A DNA stretch of 64,000 nt from Lingula anatina (GCF_001039355.2 NW_019774225.1:366789-430788), one strand, 5' to 3'. Shown: positions 11,012-24,335, counted from the stretch's first letter. The notes: generated by a model from the sequence alone, not told the origin. Numbers and translations are program-made.

Positions 11012-12105
11012 GTAAGTTTAAACAATTTACTTAAAATCCAATTATTCTCAATGAAAGTTAAGGATTTCATTTATTTTCAAACATTGAAACGTTACTGTTC
11101 TGTGACGGGTGATTTTCTTTATTCCCTTCTTGTTTAATTTGCATTACGTCCTTAAGAGAAATATAACAACTCAAGCTGTAAATGTTATCGCCACGAAAAT
11201 GTTTCATCCACTCATACTCGGTATAAAAAGTAGAAAGGCGGTTATTGATCATATTTGATCACACCCTTATGCCAACATGATCATTTAATTACGTTCTTGC
11301 CTTATACCTAGCTGGCAATTGTTAAAGAGGTAGATTTATCTATGATGCATTCGGTTCTTTACAAAAACTACATGTATGTCGCATGCGATACTTTATGCAA
11401 CTAAATAAGTAGGGCCTTTGTAAAAGCTGTATCTTAGATCCCACCCCCATACCTAGATCGATCTAACAGGATCAACCCATCTCCGAGGGGTTTCTCGCTA
11501 AATTGCTTTCAGCTTAAGCGGCTTAGATGCTTGGCACGCCTACATAAGCTTCTAAACAATAGTTAATTATCAGTAGGTGTACCAGACATCAGAGTCGCTT
11601 AAGCTGAAAGCAATTTAGCGAGAAACCCCTTGGAGAGGGGTCGATCCTGCCAGATCGATCTAGGTATGGGAACGGGATCTTAATGTAGTTATTAATGTTA
11701 CCCACCTTGGAGCTTTGCTACTTGATATCTCACGTGAACTGTGTAACCTCAAACCGCTACGAGATATCAAAATAACGATTAAATTAATTTTACTTTCAGA
11801 GATCATTCATCTCAGTTTTGTTAGAAGAAAATTGCATCCACGCTTCATCTCGACTGAAATATTGAGGAGTTTTCAGCATATTTCCCAACATTCCCATTCA
11901 CCAAGGTTTCATGGAGTCTTCATGTTTATCATACCTACTATGTGTTATGATACACGATCATCACCATACAGCTCATGATAGTGTGTGGACTCTATACCTG
12001 TATATTTTTAAACGCAGTCTGAGGCATGTATCTAAACACCACTCTCACTGCTTGCCATTTTGTAAACGAAGCTTGAGCATCTTTATCGTAATACCTTAAA
12101 ATAAA
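11012..12105 (+). other. 3' UTR intron and terminal exon of the 10732-10989 gene
   Basis: Donor GAAG|GTAAGT at 11012, 22 nt after the stop; acceptor TTTTACTTTCAG ends at 11799; AATAAA at 12100-12105. The intron contains the 243-bp inverted-repeat element at 11437-11679. Confidence 0.7.
11437..11679. mobile_element. 243-bp long-TIR MITE, PIF/Harbinger-like by its TTA target site
   Basis: Ends GATCCC..GGGATC are flanked by TTA at 11434-11436 and 11680-11682. About 85-110 bp at each end are imperfect inverted copies (shared core: CTCGCTAAATTGCTTTCAGC), leaving a short centre. No coding capacity. A TTA/TAA 3-bp duplication is typical of PIF/Harbinger-type elements; the assignment rests on that alone. 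Confidence 0.7.
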
Positions 12106-12249
12106 AATTACATTTTTTACTGATAAACAGGTGTTGTTGTTAATAATTCAAACTTATCGGTTGAAACATTATAGATACATAGTAGTTGAAACGTTCCTGA
12201 ATTGAGTCGTATTTCACCGCCATCTTCGTCTCTCTCTCTCTCTCTCTCT

Positions 12250-13575
12250 GGTTCAACATTTATTAATTGGTGTGATCTTCAGAAACTTCTTTTTACAAAA
12301 AGTTGTTGCTGTTGCACAAAAGTTTTTTCAAATAATTCATTCAGTACAAGGTAGTGGACTGCCAGTGTCGTTTGAAAATAATCCCTTTACCAAGGACAAG
12401 TGTAATACGTGTTTCTTACCATTAAGGATGTGCAATGTATCTATCGTGTTAACAATGTCATGGACGGATTCGGAGCAAGAATGGCGTTAAGAGGTTTGGT
12501 GCATAAGGGCCGGTACTCCCCCTTAATGACCTTCCATTAAAACAGCATTTTTGTGAAACCCCTTTTCCTTCCTGTAACCTGCATCCCCATTTTTTCATCA
12601 CTTACCTTTGTGTAGCTCCTTCCACTATTGCCCCCCTCTTGTCTAGCTTTACCCCTGCCCAGTACACCAACCCCATGACTAGGACTCGCAAGTGCTTCGT
12701 GTTCAAGAACGTGTTAGTGGCCCAAAGCAATAATTGCGTTAGATGAGACGTCGCAACCAGCACATCGCGCTATTGTGCATTCATTTTGACTTGTGAAGCA
12801 GTGGTGCAATAAGACGTTTCAATTTTTATGAGCACTAAATTTAAGTGACTGCCCGATAAAGCCGAGTACATCATTTCTCAGAGAGGGTCTATCAACTAAC
12901 GTATTTAGCAACTTATAATATCTGTCGTTTCATTGCATTAATTGTGCCAACTAGAACGCCATCGGTACAACTATCGCAATTAACTAAGGCAAATTGTAAC
13001 AATACCAGATCCTCATACGATGTTTATTTCCTCCTTTTACTAGTAGAAGGAACCCTGCATATGAAAAACATGGATCAGTAAAGTGCTTCTACGAGTATAT
13101 GTAATCAATGTTCAAGGGACTTGTCCCTTTTCTGAAACTGGACTATTACCTACCTTGAATTTTCTTATTCATTACATAAGAGTGCGCAAATTTTGAATAT
13201 CTTTATTTAATTGTTTTCTATTCAACATACGGAGGCTTATCTTCAGTTTAACCGACCTCAGAAGAAGAATTACTTATGGTTGTTTACTGGTGTGGTCGGC
13301 TCAATCCGTATAGTTTAAAGTCCCATATCAAATGACACTTTTCAGGGCATGCCCCCTGCTGTGGACGTGTGTTTTGACATCGATCCTTGCTGTGTTTCCC
13401 AAGATAAATAAATTGCAGATGGATGTATAGAAATACTTACACCATGTATAGATAACTAAATATTTAGGCCAGTGCACGCTGTCTAGACATCTCCATAATG
13501 AGAAAGTCACTAAACACATGACTGAAAGTAAGACATAAAACCGGTTCAGCTGTTACGCCTCAGGCCCGTATCCGC
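12250..13575. other. No gene recognised
   Basis: Part of the large direct repeat (the matching stretch is about 18980-20490). No open frame is longer than noise, and none is supported by splice or promoter signals. Confidence 0.5.
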
Positions 13576-13663
13576 NNNNNNNNNNNNNNNNNNNNNNNNN
13601 NNNNNNNNNNNNNNNNNNNNNNNNNNNNNNNNNNNNNNNNNNNNNNNNNNNNNNNNNNNNNNN
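13576..13663. other. Assembly gap (88 N)
   Basis: A run of N followed by poly-G. In the second copy the same place holds a poly-G tract (20493-20514), so the gap reflects a G homopolymer and its length should not be trusted. Confidence 0.97.
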
Positions 13664-14373
13664 GGGGGGGAGTTGGGAGTTCGAACGCACCGCCCTTTTT
13701 GCCTGGAAAGGTCCACTCTCGCGACTGGGTACAATTTGATCTACATGTAAGTACACGTAGGTTTCATGGTAAAAGGTCCCACTTTTTCAGAAAAAGCCCC
13801 CCCCCTCTAAAATGACTGGCTTCGGGCATGCGCCTCGTATTTCAGACCGAAAAAAAAAAAAAAACAGACATAGAGCAATCATACGTGAAAGGAGACCGGG
13901 CTAAGTTGAAAACAAGCTCGTTGAAGTGAGGCTTCCCCTTGCAGGATCCAATTGTTGATATAATGCTCAAATGGTACAAATTTGAGGACGCAAGCATGAG
14001 TGTAGTGCATCAAATTTGGGGAAATGGCTACGCGCTATACGGGACGTATTAGATCACGAATTTCCGTATCGTTGAATCTGCTGCATGCATGGCTCTCTTG
14101 AATAAACAGATATGTAAAGAACGGAATGCGTAATGTATTTAATTAAATCTCTAGGTTCCAACAGTAAATCGAGAATTTTGGTGCCAAATAAGTAGATACT
14201 TGCTTCTCAATTTAGTTTAATTTTAATACTGAACATAATATCCATCTCAATACAATCTTAAATGCAAGTAACAAATCCACCTGTGTCTCCCTATGGTCAA
14301 GGACAAATGATTGCCCAGTAGTCTTGCAATTGCCAAAAGTGCCATTGCCAAAAAGTAGGGTCTGGTTCGTAAG

Positions 14374-14471
<98 letters not shown>

Positions 14472-15393
14472 TGCACTTCACTAAGTCACTTCACTAAGTC
14501 TCAACAATAGATCCATATAATTTTTGTCCTGTTCAGGCCATGGACAAAATTATCTGATTATTTTTTTCTATGTTCAGACTGTTTGCAGAATTTCTAATCC
14601 CTCTGAATAGGAAAACATTGACCATTTTGTAGCTCACAATTGATTTTAGAACGATTTACCCTAGCAATAAGTAGCGTAATCAATAGAATTGTCGTATCAT
14701 AATGTTATTTAGTTTAAGTACCATGATAATACTTAATGTGTAATGGAGCGATTCATTGCGGAAAAAATATGGTAGCGAAAAAGGAAAACTTACATAAAAT
14801 ATTTTACAGGAAAAACTCTGGCCTGAAATTGTTTCTGTTACTATATTTTAGGAAGAAAATCTGTAGTACTTTGAAAAAAAAAGGTCTTCCGTGACATGCC
14901 ATCATTGAGCACTTACAGCTTGTTCATGTTAAATGTGCATTATAGCTCCACAAAAAAGGACGAATTTGCATTTTTTAAAACTCTACATCTGGCTTTTAAA
15001 CTACGCCTTGCTATGCACGTGTCAAAGGGTTATATATAAAAAAATGTATGTAGTGCCACAGTTGAAATATGAAGATACATCTTTAAATCGTTTTAAGTGA
15101 CGTGTTCTGATTCCTAACGTGTACATTGATGGATTTTTTTTCTTATTTGACTTATCCTCTTTTCCTTATTTTGTGGTGGAAGCAGTAGTTAAACACACAA
15201 AATAAAATGTATTTTTTTTATTTCTGTGAGAGACAGACTCGTATCCTTAACTTAAACTTCATAGAACGTGATAGCACGCTATGGTTGTTACTGATTTCCG
15301 ACGACACGTTTTAGTATGCGTTAAAAGGCAACGGCTTATAGGCGCGCCGTTATAAGTCAAGAAGACGTCTATTTGACAACGTTTATCACTCTC

Positions 15394-15424
<31 letters not shown>

Positions 15425-15445
15425 ACCCTCTATCTCTCTCTCTCT

Positions 15446-15493
<48 letters not shown>

Positions 15494-17299
15494 CATATCA
15501 CAGTGTATTGCTAAGGTGAGGCTAATTATAAAGTAGGCACACGCACACAATTCACTGACAATTTCGCTATAAGAATTCAATTTAGTTTAATAGGGTAAAT
15601 CATTTTTTTCGTAATTTGGTGACGAAAAATATGCATTGTGTTTTCAAAAACCCAATAACGATAATACCCTAGGCACACCCACCCATTTGGTCTCAACTAT
15701 GCCTGATTTTCGACGAAATTTGCTTTTAGAAATTGAATGGGAAAGCAATACCTTCTTGTATACTATGATGAAGTCCATGAGAATAAAACCATTTTCTTAA
15801 TATCATCACCAGCTTGCTAATTATGTAATAATCCTTATACATGTAGTGGTGATACACAATATGCAAAACAACGCTGGCAAAGATAAAAATTAATTCTATG
15901 ACTATAAACATAAACACTGTCGTTAAGTTTCACGAAGAGAGAAAGATATCTTTCAACAATTTTATTAGGCTACTAACAACATGGTTGTTGGCCAAATGGA
16001 ATAGTCGCGAAAATTGAAAGCTTGCTCATTCTCCTAGCGTCCACAGAAAAGTTACCAAATGGACTTTTCTTTTCGGATTTATAACTCTTCACGTCAATAT
16101 TTATGCAAAAATCCTGTTACTTAGGTGTATTATGTATACACGTTTGGTATATAAAAATACTATTAAATCTAGTAGTAAAATATAAGAAAAAATCCACGAA
16201 GTTCCATAATAGCGTTTTCTTCACCATTCGAAACATTTTTTAATGTTTAAAACATTTTCTTAAACAAAAAAAGAAACAACATAAAAACGAGTATATGTTA
16301 GAACCCCTTCGTCTCGAAAACTAACATTAATGCCATACCGTTGTGTCTGCCCGTGTGGGTGGCTGTCATGTTGATAATTCTGAATAAGGAAATACTGAAA
16401 TACGCGTCTCCATAACATCCTATGAAAATCAATCACTACAAGGCGCTATAAGCGGACATGGTCATGCATGCGTGCATTTTGCTCCTTGGGGTCATCAACA
16501 AGTCATCTATTCAGGTGCCACGTGAAACACTTGTATATGACCTTAAACTAGGTACTGCCAGTTACAAGCCTTTTTCTCCAATTTCCTTTACCATATATGA
16601 CGGAAATAAGGGATAATGTTATCTCACGCGCTACCGGTATCTTCAACAATTGGCCAATGGAAGCGCTGGGTTTGCAAAACAAGTTTTTACAACCAATATA
16701 TTTGATGGCATTGGTAATGTTGACATCGCACGCGGACTTTGACGGCAAAAAAGGAAACTTCCAAAGCATAAAAACTGCAATTTGATTTTCATTTGGTTAT
16801 TTTTTTCTACATTCCATTTAAATTGCCTTTATACCAGTCATACCAAAAATTATTATTTATTATAAATGAGATAATAAATAAACATTTGGGTCACTCCCAA
16901 CCGCGGTAATTTCATAATGAAATCTACACTGATCAATTTTTATTAATTCATTTTAGATCGGTCCCGTATTGCCCAGTTTAAAAGATATTAATAGATAGAT
17001 ATTTTGGAAAGCAGTCTCTTGATACGGTAACACCTTAAATGCAAGCCAAGTGAAACAACTAAAATTATTTATTTGTAAATTAAACTATATGTTGAATTAG
17101 GTCTGAATTATCAGTTATAAACTTCAAATCATATGGGTAAAGCAGTACGAACGGTACCCAAAACCCTTTGCTCTTTTATTAAGATCTTGATAAAGATTCT
17201 TTGTCAAGATTTTCCCCTATATATACAGTATATATGGGTATAACAAGTGTCCACAATAATATTACTTGAAAGTAAAATAGGCACCATCAACTAAAGACG
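13664..17299. other. No gene recognised; microsatellites
   Basis: Holds a 95-bp (AT)n tract and a CT-rich tract (15389-15491). The last part, about 16215-17299, is related to sequence upstream of the family B genes (22860-24040 and 25545-26700). No supported gene. Confidence 0.5.
14376..14470. repeat. (AT)n microsatellite, 95 bp
   Basis: Perfect AT tract. The second copy of the large repeat has only a short interrupted version near 21219-21240. Confidence 0.97.
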
Positions 17300-17300
17300 N
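17300..17300. other. Single-N assembly join
   Basis: One N exactly between the end of the 10595-17299 repeat and the start of its copy. This suggests two contigs joined without sequence evidence. Confidence 0.9.
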
Positions 17301-17346
17301 CTTTTTTTACCGAAGATGAGGTCTGTGCACGCGAGAGAGCAAATGC

Positions 17347-17353
17347 TATAAAA
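17347..17353 (+). promoter_or_regulatory. TATA box of the 17438-17695 gene
   Basis: TATAAAA. Only about 46 bp separate it from the contig join at 17300, so the distal promoter of this copy is not known. Confidence 0.75.
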
Positions 17354-17437
17354 ACCAGCGCTATCCACGACTACAACAGACCAACTGAGGTTTGCTTTGG
17401 AAATCTCTTCCCGGCAGTCCTCTAGATAGTCGCCAAG

Positions 17438-17695
17438 ATGTTGAAGCACCTGTTCATCCTCGGCCTGATCATCATGCCGATCTTCGCCCAATCCTACAGC
17501 GGAGGCGGTGGCGGCGGCGCTGGCGGCGGTGGCGGTGGCCCAGGAGGATCCGGCTTTGGTGCCGGTTTCGGCTTTGGCTCTGCTCCCGGCGGCGGCGGCG
17601 GTGGCGGCGGCGGCGGTGGTGGCTCCAACGGTGGCTTCGGCTTCGGCGGCGGCTTTGGTTCCGGTGGCACTTATAACGGTCCACCCCCACCTTAA
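17438..17695 (+). CDS. Secreted glycine-rich protein lacking the Tyr/Arg tail (family A)
   Basis: An 85-residue protein identical to the product of 10732-10989, with only synonymous changes in the Gly codons (for example GGA versus GGT before SNGG). It shares the same tail deletion ending in NGPPPP. Because the gene begins right after a contig join and its 6.6-kb flank matches the earlier copy almost perfectly, it may be the other allele of the same gene rather than a second locus. Confidence 0.8.
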   Translation: MLKHLFILGLIIMPIFAQSYSGGGGGGAGGGGGGPGGSGFGAGFGFGSAPGGGGGGGGGGGGSNGGFGFGGGFGSGGTYNGPPPP

Positions 17696-17717
17696 ATCGC
17701 TCTATTCTGCTATGAAG

Positions 17718-18793
17718 GTAAGTTTAAACAATTATTCTCAATGAAAGTTTAGGATTTCATTTATTTTCAAACATTGAAACGTTACTGTTCTGTGACGGGT
17801 GATTTTCTTTATTCCCTTCTTGTTTAATTTGCATTACGTCCTTAAGAGAAATCTAACAACTCAAGCTGTAAATGTTAGTGCCACGAAAATGTTTTATCCA
17901 CTCATACTCGGTATAAAAAGTAGAAAGGCGGTTATTAATCATATTTGATCACACCCTTATGCCAACATGACCATTTAATTACGTTCTTGCCTTATACCTA
18001 GCTGGCAATTGTTAAAGAGGTAGATTTATCTATGATGCATTCGGTTCTTTACAAAAACTACATGTATGTCGCATTCGATACTTTATGCAACTAAATAAGT
18101 AGGGCCTTTGTAAAAGCTGTATCTTAGATCCCACCCCCATACCTAGATCGATCTAACAGGATCGACCCATGTCCAAGGGGTTTCTCGCTAAATTGCTTTC
18201 AGCTTAAGCGGCGTAGATGCCTGGCACGCCTACATAAGCTGCTAAACAATAGTTAATTATCAGTAGGTGTGCCAGACATCAGAGTCGCTTAAGCTGAAAG
18301 CAATTTAGCGAGAAACCCCTTGGAGAGGGGTCGATCCTGCCAGATCGATCTAGGTATGGGAACGGGATCTTAATGTAGTTATTAATGTTACCCACCTTGG
18401 AGCTTTGCTACTTGATATCTCACGTGAACTGTGTAACCTCAACCCGCTACGAGAAATCAAAATAACGATTAAATTAATTTTACTTTCAGAGATCATTCAT
18501 CTCAGTTTTGTTAGAAGAAAATTGCATCCACGCTTCATCTCGACTGAAATATTGAGGAGTTTTCAGCAACTTTCCCACCATTCCCATTCACCAAGGTTTC
18601 ATGGAGTCTTGATGTTTATCATACCTACTATGTGGTATGATACACGATCATCACCATACAGCTCATGATATTGTGTGGACTCTATACCTGTATATTTTTA
18701 AACGCAGTCATGCATGTATCTGAACACCACTCTCACTGCTTGCCATTTTGTAAACGAAGCTTGAGCATCTTTATCGTAATACCTTAAAATAAA
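17718..18793 (+). other. 3' UTR intron and terminal exon of the 17438-17695 gene
   Basis: Donor at 17718, acceptor TTTTACTTTCAG ending at 18489, AATAAA at 18788-18793. It carries the same intronic MITE as the other copy. Confidence 0.7.
18127..18369. mobile_element. 243-bp long-TIR MITE (same insertion as 11437-11679)
   Basis: Same ends, TTA flanks (18124-18126, 18370-18372) and location inside the 3' UTR intron as the copy at 11437. It was therefore duplicated with its host, not inserted twice. Confidence 0.7.
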
Positions 18794-18915
18794 ATTTACA
18801 TTTTTTACTGATAAACAGGTGTTGTTGTTAATAATTCAAACTTATCAGTTGAAACATTATAGATAGATAGTAGTTGAAACGTTCCTGAATTGAGTCGTAT
18901 TTCACCGCCATCTTC

Positions 18916-18916
<1 letters not shown>

Positions 18917-18979
<63 letters not shown>
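18917..18979. repeat. (CT)n microsatellite
   Basis: Expanded relative to the matching short tract at about 12229-12249. Confidence 0.95.
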
Positions 18980-18982
<3 letters not shown>

Positions 18983-20224
18983 TCAATATTTATTAATTAG
19001 TGTGATCTTCAGAAACTTCTTTTTACAAAAAGCTGTTGCTGTTGCACAAAAGTTTTTTCAAATAATTCATTCAGTACAAGGTAGTGGACTGCCAGTGTCG
19101 TTTGAGAATAATCCTTTACCAAGGACAAGTGTAATACGTGTTTCTTACCATTAAGTATGTGCAATGTATCTATCGTGTGAACAATACCATGGACGGATTC
19201 GGAGCAAGAATGGCGTTAAGAGGTTTGGTGCATAAGGGACAGTACTCTTGTGAAACCCCTTTTCCTTCCTGTAACTTGCATCCCCATTTTTTCATCACTT
19301 ACCTTTGTGTAGCTCCTTCCACTATTGCCCACCTCTTGTCTAGCTTTACCCCTGCCCAGTACACCAACCCCATGACTAGGACTCGCAAGTGGTTCGTGTT
19401 CAACAACGTGTTAGTGGCCCAAAGCGATAATTGCTTTAGATGAGACGTCGCAACCAGCACATTGCGCTCTTGTGCATTCATTTTGACTTGTGAAGCAGTG
19501 GTGCAATAAGACGTTTCAATTTTTATGAGCACTAAATTTAAGGGACTGCCCGATAAAGCCGAATACATCATTTCTCAGAGAGGGTCTATCAACTAACGTA
19601 TTTAGCAACTTATAATATCTGTCGTTTCATTGCATTAATTGTGCCAACTAAAACGCCATCGGTACAACTATCGCAATTAACTAAGGCAAATTGTAACAAT
19701 ACCAGATCCTCATACGATGTTTATTTCCTCCTTTTACTAGTAGAAGGAACCCTGCATATGAAAAACATGGATCAGTAAAGTGCTTCTACGATTATATGTA
19801 GTCAATGTACAAGGGGCTTGTCCCTTTTCTGAAACTGGACTATTACCTACCTTGAATTTTCTTATTCATTACATAAGAGTGCGCAAATTTTGAATCTCTT
19901 TTTTTTAATTGTTTTCTATTCAACATACGGAGGCTTATCTTCAGTTTAACCGACCTTATAAGGAGAATAACTTATAGCTGTTTACTGGTGTGGTTGGCTC
20001 AAGCCGTATAGTTAAAAGTCCCATATCACAGTACACGTTACAGGGCATGTCCCCTGTGGACGTGCGTTTTTAGCATCGGTCATTACTACAATTCACAAGA
20101 TACATAAATTACGTTGTGTATAGAAAGACTTATACCACGTATAGATAGTTAAATATTTAGGCCAGTGCACGCTGTGTAGACATCTCCATAATGAGAAAGT
20201 CAGTAAACAAATGACTGAATGTAA

Positions 20225-20441
20225 GGGTGCATTCCCAGAGATTTAGATCGATCCAGAGAATTAGATTTAGATCGACCTAACTCCCTGGGAGTTCACGCTA
20301 AATTGAAGTCAGCGCACCATAGTTAATTACCCCCTTACAGCTTTTAGTAGGCGGGACAGACGCTTAAGCCGCCAAGCTGACAGTAATCTAGTGAGACTCT
20401 CCACAGGGATAGATCGATCTAAAATCAATGGGAATGGGGTC
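20225..20441. mobile_element. 217-bp MITE related to the 243-bp element, present only in this copy
   Basis: Flanked by TAA (20222-20224 and 20442-20444). The corresponding empty site in copy 1 reads GAAAGTAAGACATAAAACC at about 13525-13543 with one TAA. The terminal regions (TAGATCGATC, GCTTAAGC core) resemble the 243-bp MITE. This is a clean filled/empty pair, so the insertion happened after the two copies separated. Confidence 0.75.
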
Positions 20442-20492
20442 TAAGACAGAAAACCGGTGTAGGTGTTACATGTACGCCTCAGGCCAGTAGCC

Positions 20493-20514
20493 GGGGGGGG
20501 GGGGGGGGGGGGGG
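20493..20514. repeat. Poly-G tract
   Basis: A 22-base G run that corresponds to the gap at 13576-13663. Confidence 0.95.
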
Positions 20515-20515
20515 A

Positions 20516-22197
20516 GAAGTTCGAACACGCCGCCCTTTTTGCCGGAAAAGGTCCACTCTTACGACTGGGTACAATTTGATCTACATGTAAGTACGCGTAA
20601 GTTTCATGGTAAAAGGTACAATTTTTCAGAAAAAGACCCCCTCTAAAATGACAGGCGTTCGGGCATGCACCTCGTATTGCAGACCGAAATAAAAAAGCAG
20701 ACAGAGAGCAATGGTACGTGAAAAGAGAGAGGGTGAAGTTGAAAATAGGCTCGTTGAAGTGAGGCTTCCACCTGCAGGAGCCTCTTGTTGATGTAATGGT
20801 TTTAAATAACAGTATGGTACAAATTAGAGGACGCGAGCATGAGTGTAGTGCATCAAATTTGGAGAAATGGCTACAAGCCATACGGGCCAAATTAGATCAC
20901 GAATTTCAGTATCGTTGAATCTGCTGTATGCATGGCTCTCTTGTATAAACACATATGCAAAAAAACAGAATACGTAATGTATTTAACCAAACCTCTAGGT
21001 TGTCTTTTCCAATTGTAAATTTTTGGTGCCAAATAAGTAGATTCTAGCTTCTCAATTTAGTTTAATTTTAATACTGAACATGATATTTATCGGTAAGGTG
21101 TCTTAATATAAAATATTTAATAATTAGTCCACCTGTGTCTCCCTATGGTCTAAGGACAAATGTTTGCCCAGTACTCCCGAAATTTCCCAAAAGTAAGGAA
21201 GTAAGGTCTGGTTCTTAAGGAATATATGAAAATATATATACTGCGCTTCACTAAGTCACTTCACTAAGTCTCAACAATAGATCCACATGTGCCTGACAGA
21301 TAATTTTTGTCCTGATCCAGACCATGGGCAAAATTATCTGATTATTTTTTCTATGTTCAGACTGTTTGCAGAATTTCTTATCCCTCTGAATAGGAAAACA
21401 TTGACCATTTTGTAGCTCACAATTGATTTTAGAACGATTTACCCTAGCAATAGGTAGCGTAATCAATAGAATTGTCGTATCATAATGTTATTTAGTTAAA
21501 GTACCATGATAATACTTAATGTGTAATGGAGCGATTCATTGCGGAAAAAATATGGTAGAGGAAAAGGAAAACTTACATAAAATATTTTACAGGAAAAACT
21601 CTGGCCTGGAATTGTTTCTGTTACTATATTTTAGGAAGAAAATCTGTAGTACTTTGAAAAAAAAAGGTCTTCCGTGACATGCCATCATTGAGCACTTACA
21701 GCTTGTTCATGTTAAATGTGCATTATAGCTCCACAAAAAAGGACGAATTAGCATTTTTTAAAACTCTACATCTGGCTTTTAAATTACGCCTTGCTATGCA
21801 CATGTCAAAGGGTTATATATAAAACAATGTATGTAGTGCCACAGTTGAAATATGAAGATACATCTTTAAATCGTTTTAAGTGACGTGTTCTGATTCCTAA
21901 CGTGTACATTGATGATTTTTTTTCTTATTTAACTTATCCCCTTTTCCTTATTTTGTGGTGGAAGCAGTAGTTAAACACACAAAATAAAATGTATTTTTTT
22001 TTTATTTCTGTGAGAGACAGACTCGTATCCTTAACATAAACTTCATAGAACGTGATAGCACGCTATGGTTGTTACTGATTTCCGACGACACGTTTTAGTA
22101 TGCGTTAAAAGGCAACGGCTTATAGGCGCGCCGTTATAAGTCAAGAAGACGTCTATTTGACAACGTTTATCACTCTCTCTCTCTCTCTCTTTCTCTC

Positions 22198-22235
<38 letters not shown>

Positions 22236-24300
22236 CATATCACAGTGTATTGCTAAGGTGAGGCTAATTATAAAGTAGGCACACGCACACAATTCACTGA
22301 CAATTTCGCTATAAGAATTCAATTTAGTTTAATAGGGTAAATCATTTTTTTCGTAATTTGGTGACGATAAATATGCATTGTGTTTTCAAAAACCCAATAA
22401 CGATAATACCCTAGGCACACCCACCCATTTGGTCTCAACTATGCCTGATTTTCGACGAAATTTGCTTTTAGAAATTGAAAGCAATACCTTCTTGTATACT
22501 ATGATGAAGTCCATGAGAATAAAACCATTTTCTTAATATCATCACCAGCTTGCTAATTATGTAATAATCCTTATACATGTAGTGGTGATACACAATATGC
22601 AAAACAACGCTGGCAAAGATAAAAATTAATTCTAAGACTATAAACATGAACACTGTCGTTAAGTTTCACGAAGAGAGAAAGATATCTTTCAACAATTTTA
22701 TTAGGCTACTAACATCATGGTTGTTGGCCAAATGGAATAGTCGCGAAAATTGAAAGCTTGCTCATTCTCCTACCGTCCACAGAAAAGTTACCAAATGGAC
22801 TTTTCTTTTCGGATTTATAACTCTTCACGTCAATATTTATGCAAAAATCCTGTTACTTAGGTGTATTATGTATACACGTTTGGTATATAAAAATACTATT
22901 AAATCTAGTAGTAAAAGAAACAACATAAAAACGAGTACATGTTAGAACCCCTTCGTCTCGAAAACTAACATTAATGCCATACCGTTGTGTCTGCCCGTGT
23001 GGGTGGCTGTCATGTTGATAATTCTGAATAAGGAAATACTGAAATACGCGTCTCCATAACATCCTATGAAAATCAATCACTACAAGGCGCTATAAGCGGA
23101 CATGGGCATGCATGCGTGCATTTTGCTCCTTGGGGTCATCAACAAGTCATCTATTCAGGTGCCACGTGAAACACTTGTATATGACCTTAAACTAGGTATT
23201 GCCAGTTACAAGCCTTTTTCTCCAATTTCCTTTACCATATATGACGGAAATAAGGGATAATGTTATCTCACGCGCTACCGGTATCTTCAACAATTGGCCA
23301 ATGGAAGCGCTGGGTTTGCAAAACAAGTTTTTACAACCAATATATTTGATGGCATTGGTAATGTTGACATCGCACGCGGACTTTGACGGCAAAAAAGGAA
23401 ACTTCCATCCAAAGCATAAAAACTGCAATTTGATTTTCATTTGGTTATTTTTTTTTTTACATTCCATTTAAATTGCCTTTATACCAGTCACACCAAAAAT
23501 TATTATTTATTATAAATGAGATAATAAATAAACATTTGGGTCACTCCAAACCGCGGTAATTTCATAATGAAATCTACACTGATCAATTTTTATTAATTCA
23601 TTTTAGATCGGTCCCGTATTGCCCAGTTTAAAAGATATTAATAGATAGATATTTTGGAAGGCAGTCTCTTGATACGGTAACACCTTAAATGCAAGCCAAG
23701 TGAAACAACTAAAAGTATTTATTTGTAAATTAAACTATATGTTGAATTAGGTCTGAATTATCAGTTATAAACTTCAAATCATATGGGTAAAGCAGTACGA
23801 ACGGTACCCAAAACCCTTTGCTCTTTTATTAAAATCTTGATAAAGATTCTTTGTCAAGATTTTCCCCTATATATACAGTATATATGGGTATAACAAGTGT
23901 CCACAATAATATTACTTGAAAGTAAAATAGGCACCATCAACTAAAGATGCTTTTTAGTACACTCTTTGCAACAAATGCTCGCACTCCTCTCCTCTCTCCA
24001 GCAGTTGCACTAAAATACAATGTTTCTACATCTTTTTTAAACCAATGGCTTGTAGAGAAAGATTTGGCAAAGCCTGTATTGACGCTCACCTAGAAATCAA
24101 CAATCTCATCATTTTTTATCATCCTCTCACCACGAACATGCACTTAGACATGAAATATGACCAGGAATTACTCTCAACAAGAGATAGGATCGGTCTAAGA
24201 CCTCGACAATGCAAACAATTAATCTTAAAAAAATTTTTTTCTCTTATTTCATTTTCATATTTTTTTCAGGATGACCTCAAATTATATATGCAAAGTTAAA
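20516..24300. other. No gene recognised; region upstream of the first family B gene
   Basis: Matches 13664-17299 as far as 23948. The piece at about 24050-24230 is conserved upstream of all four family B genes (see findings). A CT tract lies at about 22172-22232. No supported gene. Confidence 0.5.
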
Positions 24301-24335
24301 AGCCTCGGGTCATGCAGCATACTGGTGCTCAAGGC

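Larger units (their letters stand above)
8125..12249. repeat. Older duplication unit A2 (partner 2690-6956)
   Basis: Diverged copy of unit A1. The minus-strand gene has decayed to a tail relic (8898-9001) and the plus-strand gene survives (10732-10989). About 220 bp at 9002-9225 has no counterpart in A1 and replaces the lost 5' part of the minus-strand gene. Confidence 0.7.
10595..17299. repeat. Large direct repeat, copy 1 (partner 17301-23948)
   Basis: About 6.7 kb that is nearly identical to 17301-23948, offset 6706 bp at the start. It includes the promoter, a glycine-rich gene and about 6 kb of flank. Differences include a long (AT)n tract and an assembly gap here, and an extra 217-bp element in the other copy. 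The copy ends at the single N at 17300. Confidence 0.9.
17301..23948. repeat. Large direct repeat, copy 2 (partner 10595-17299)
   Basis: Near-identical to copy 1 from its first base. It has a longer (CT)n tract (18917-18979), an additional MITE (20225-20441), and an ungapped poly-G tract. Unlike copy 1 it runs on without a break into the family B gene at 24427. Confidence 0.9.

Noticed and set aside
20441-20890. 149-residue minus-strand frame in the copy-specific part of the large repeat
   Set aside because: Runs through poly-G (as Pro) and into the MITE border; the matching stretch of copy 1 has no equivalent long frame apart from the N gap.
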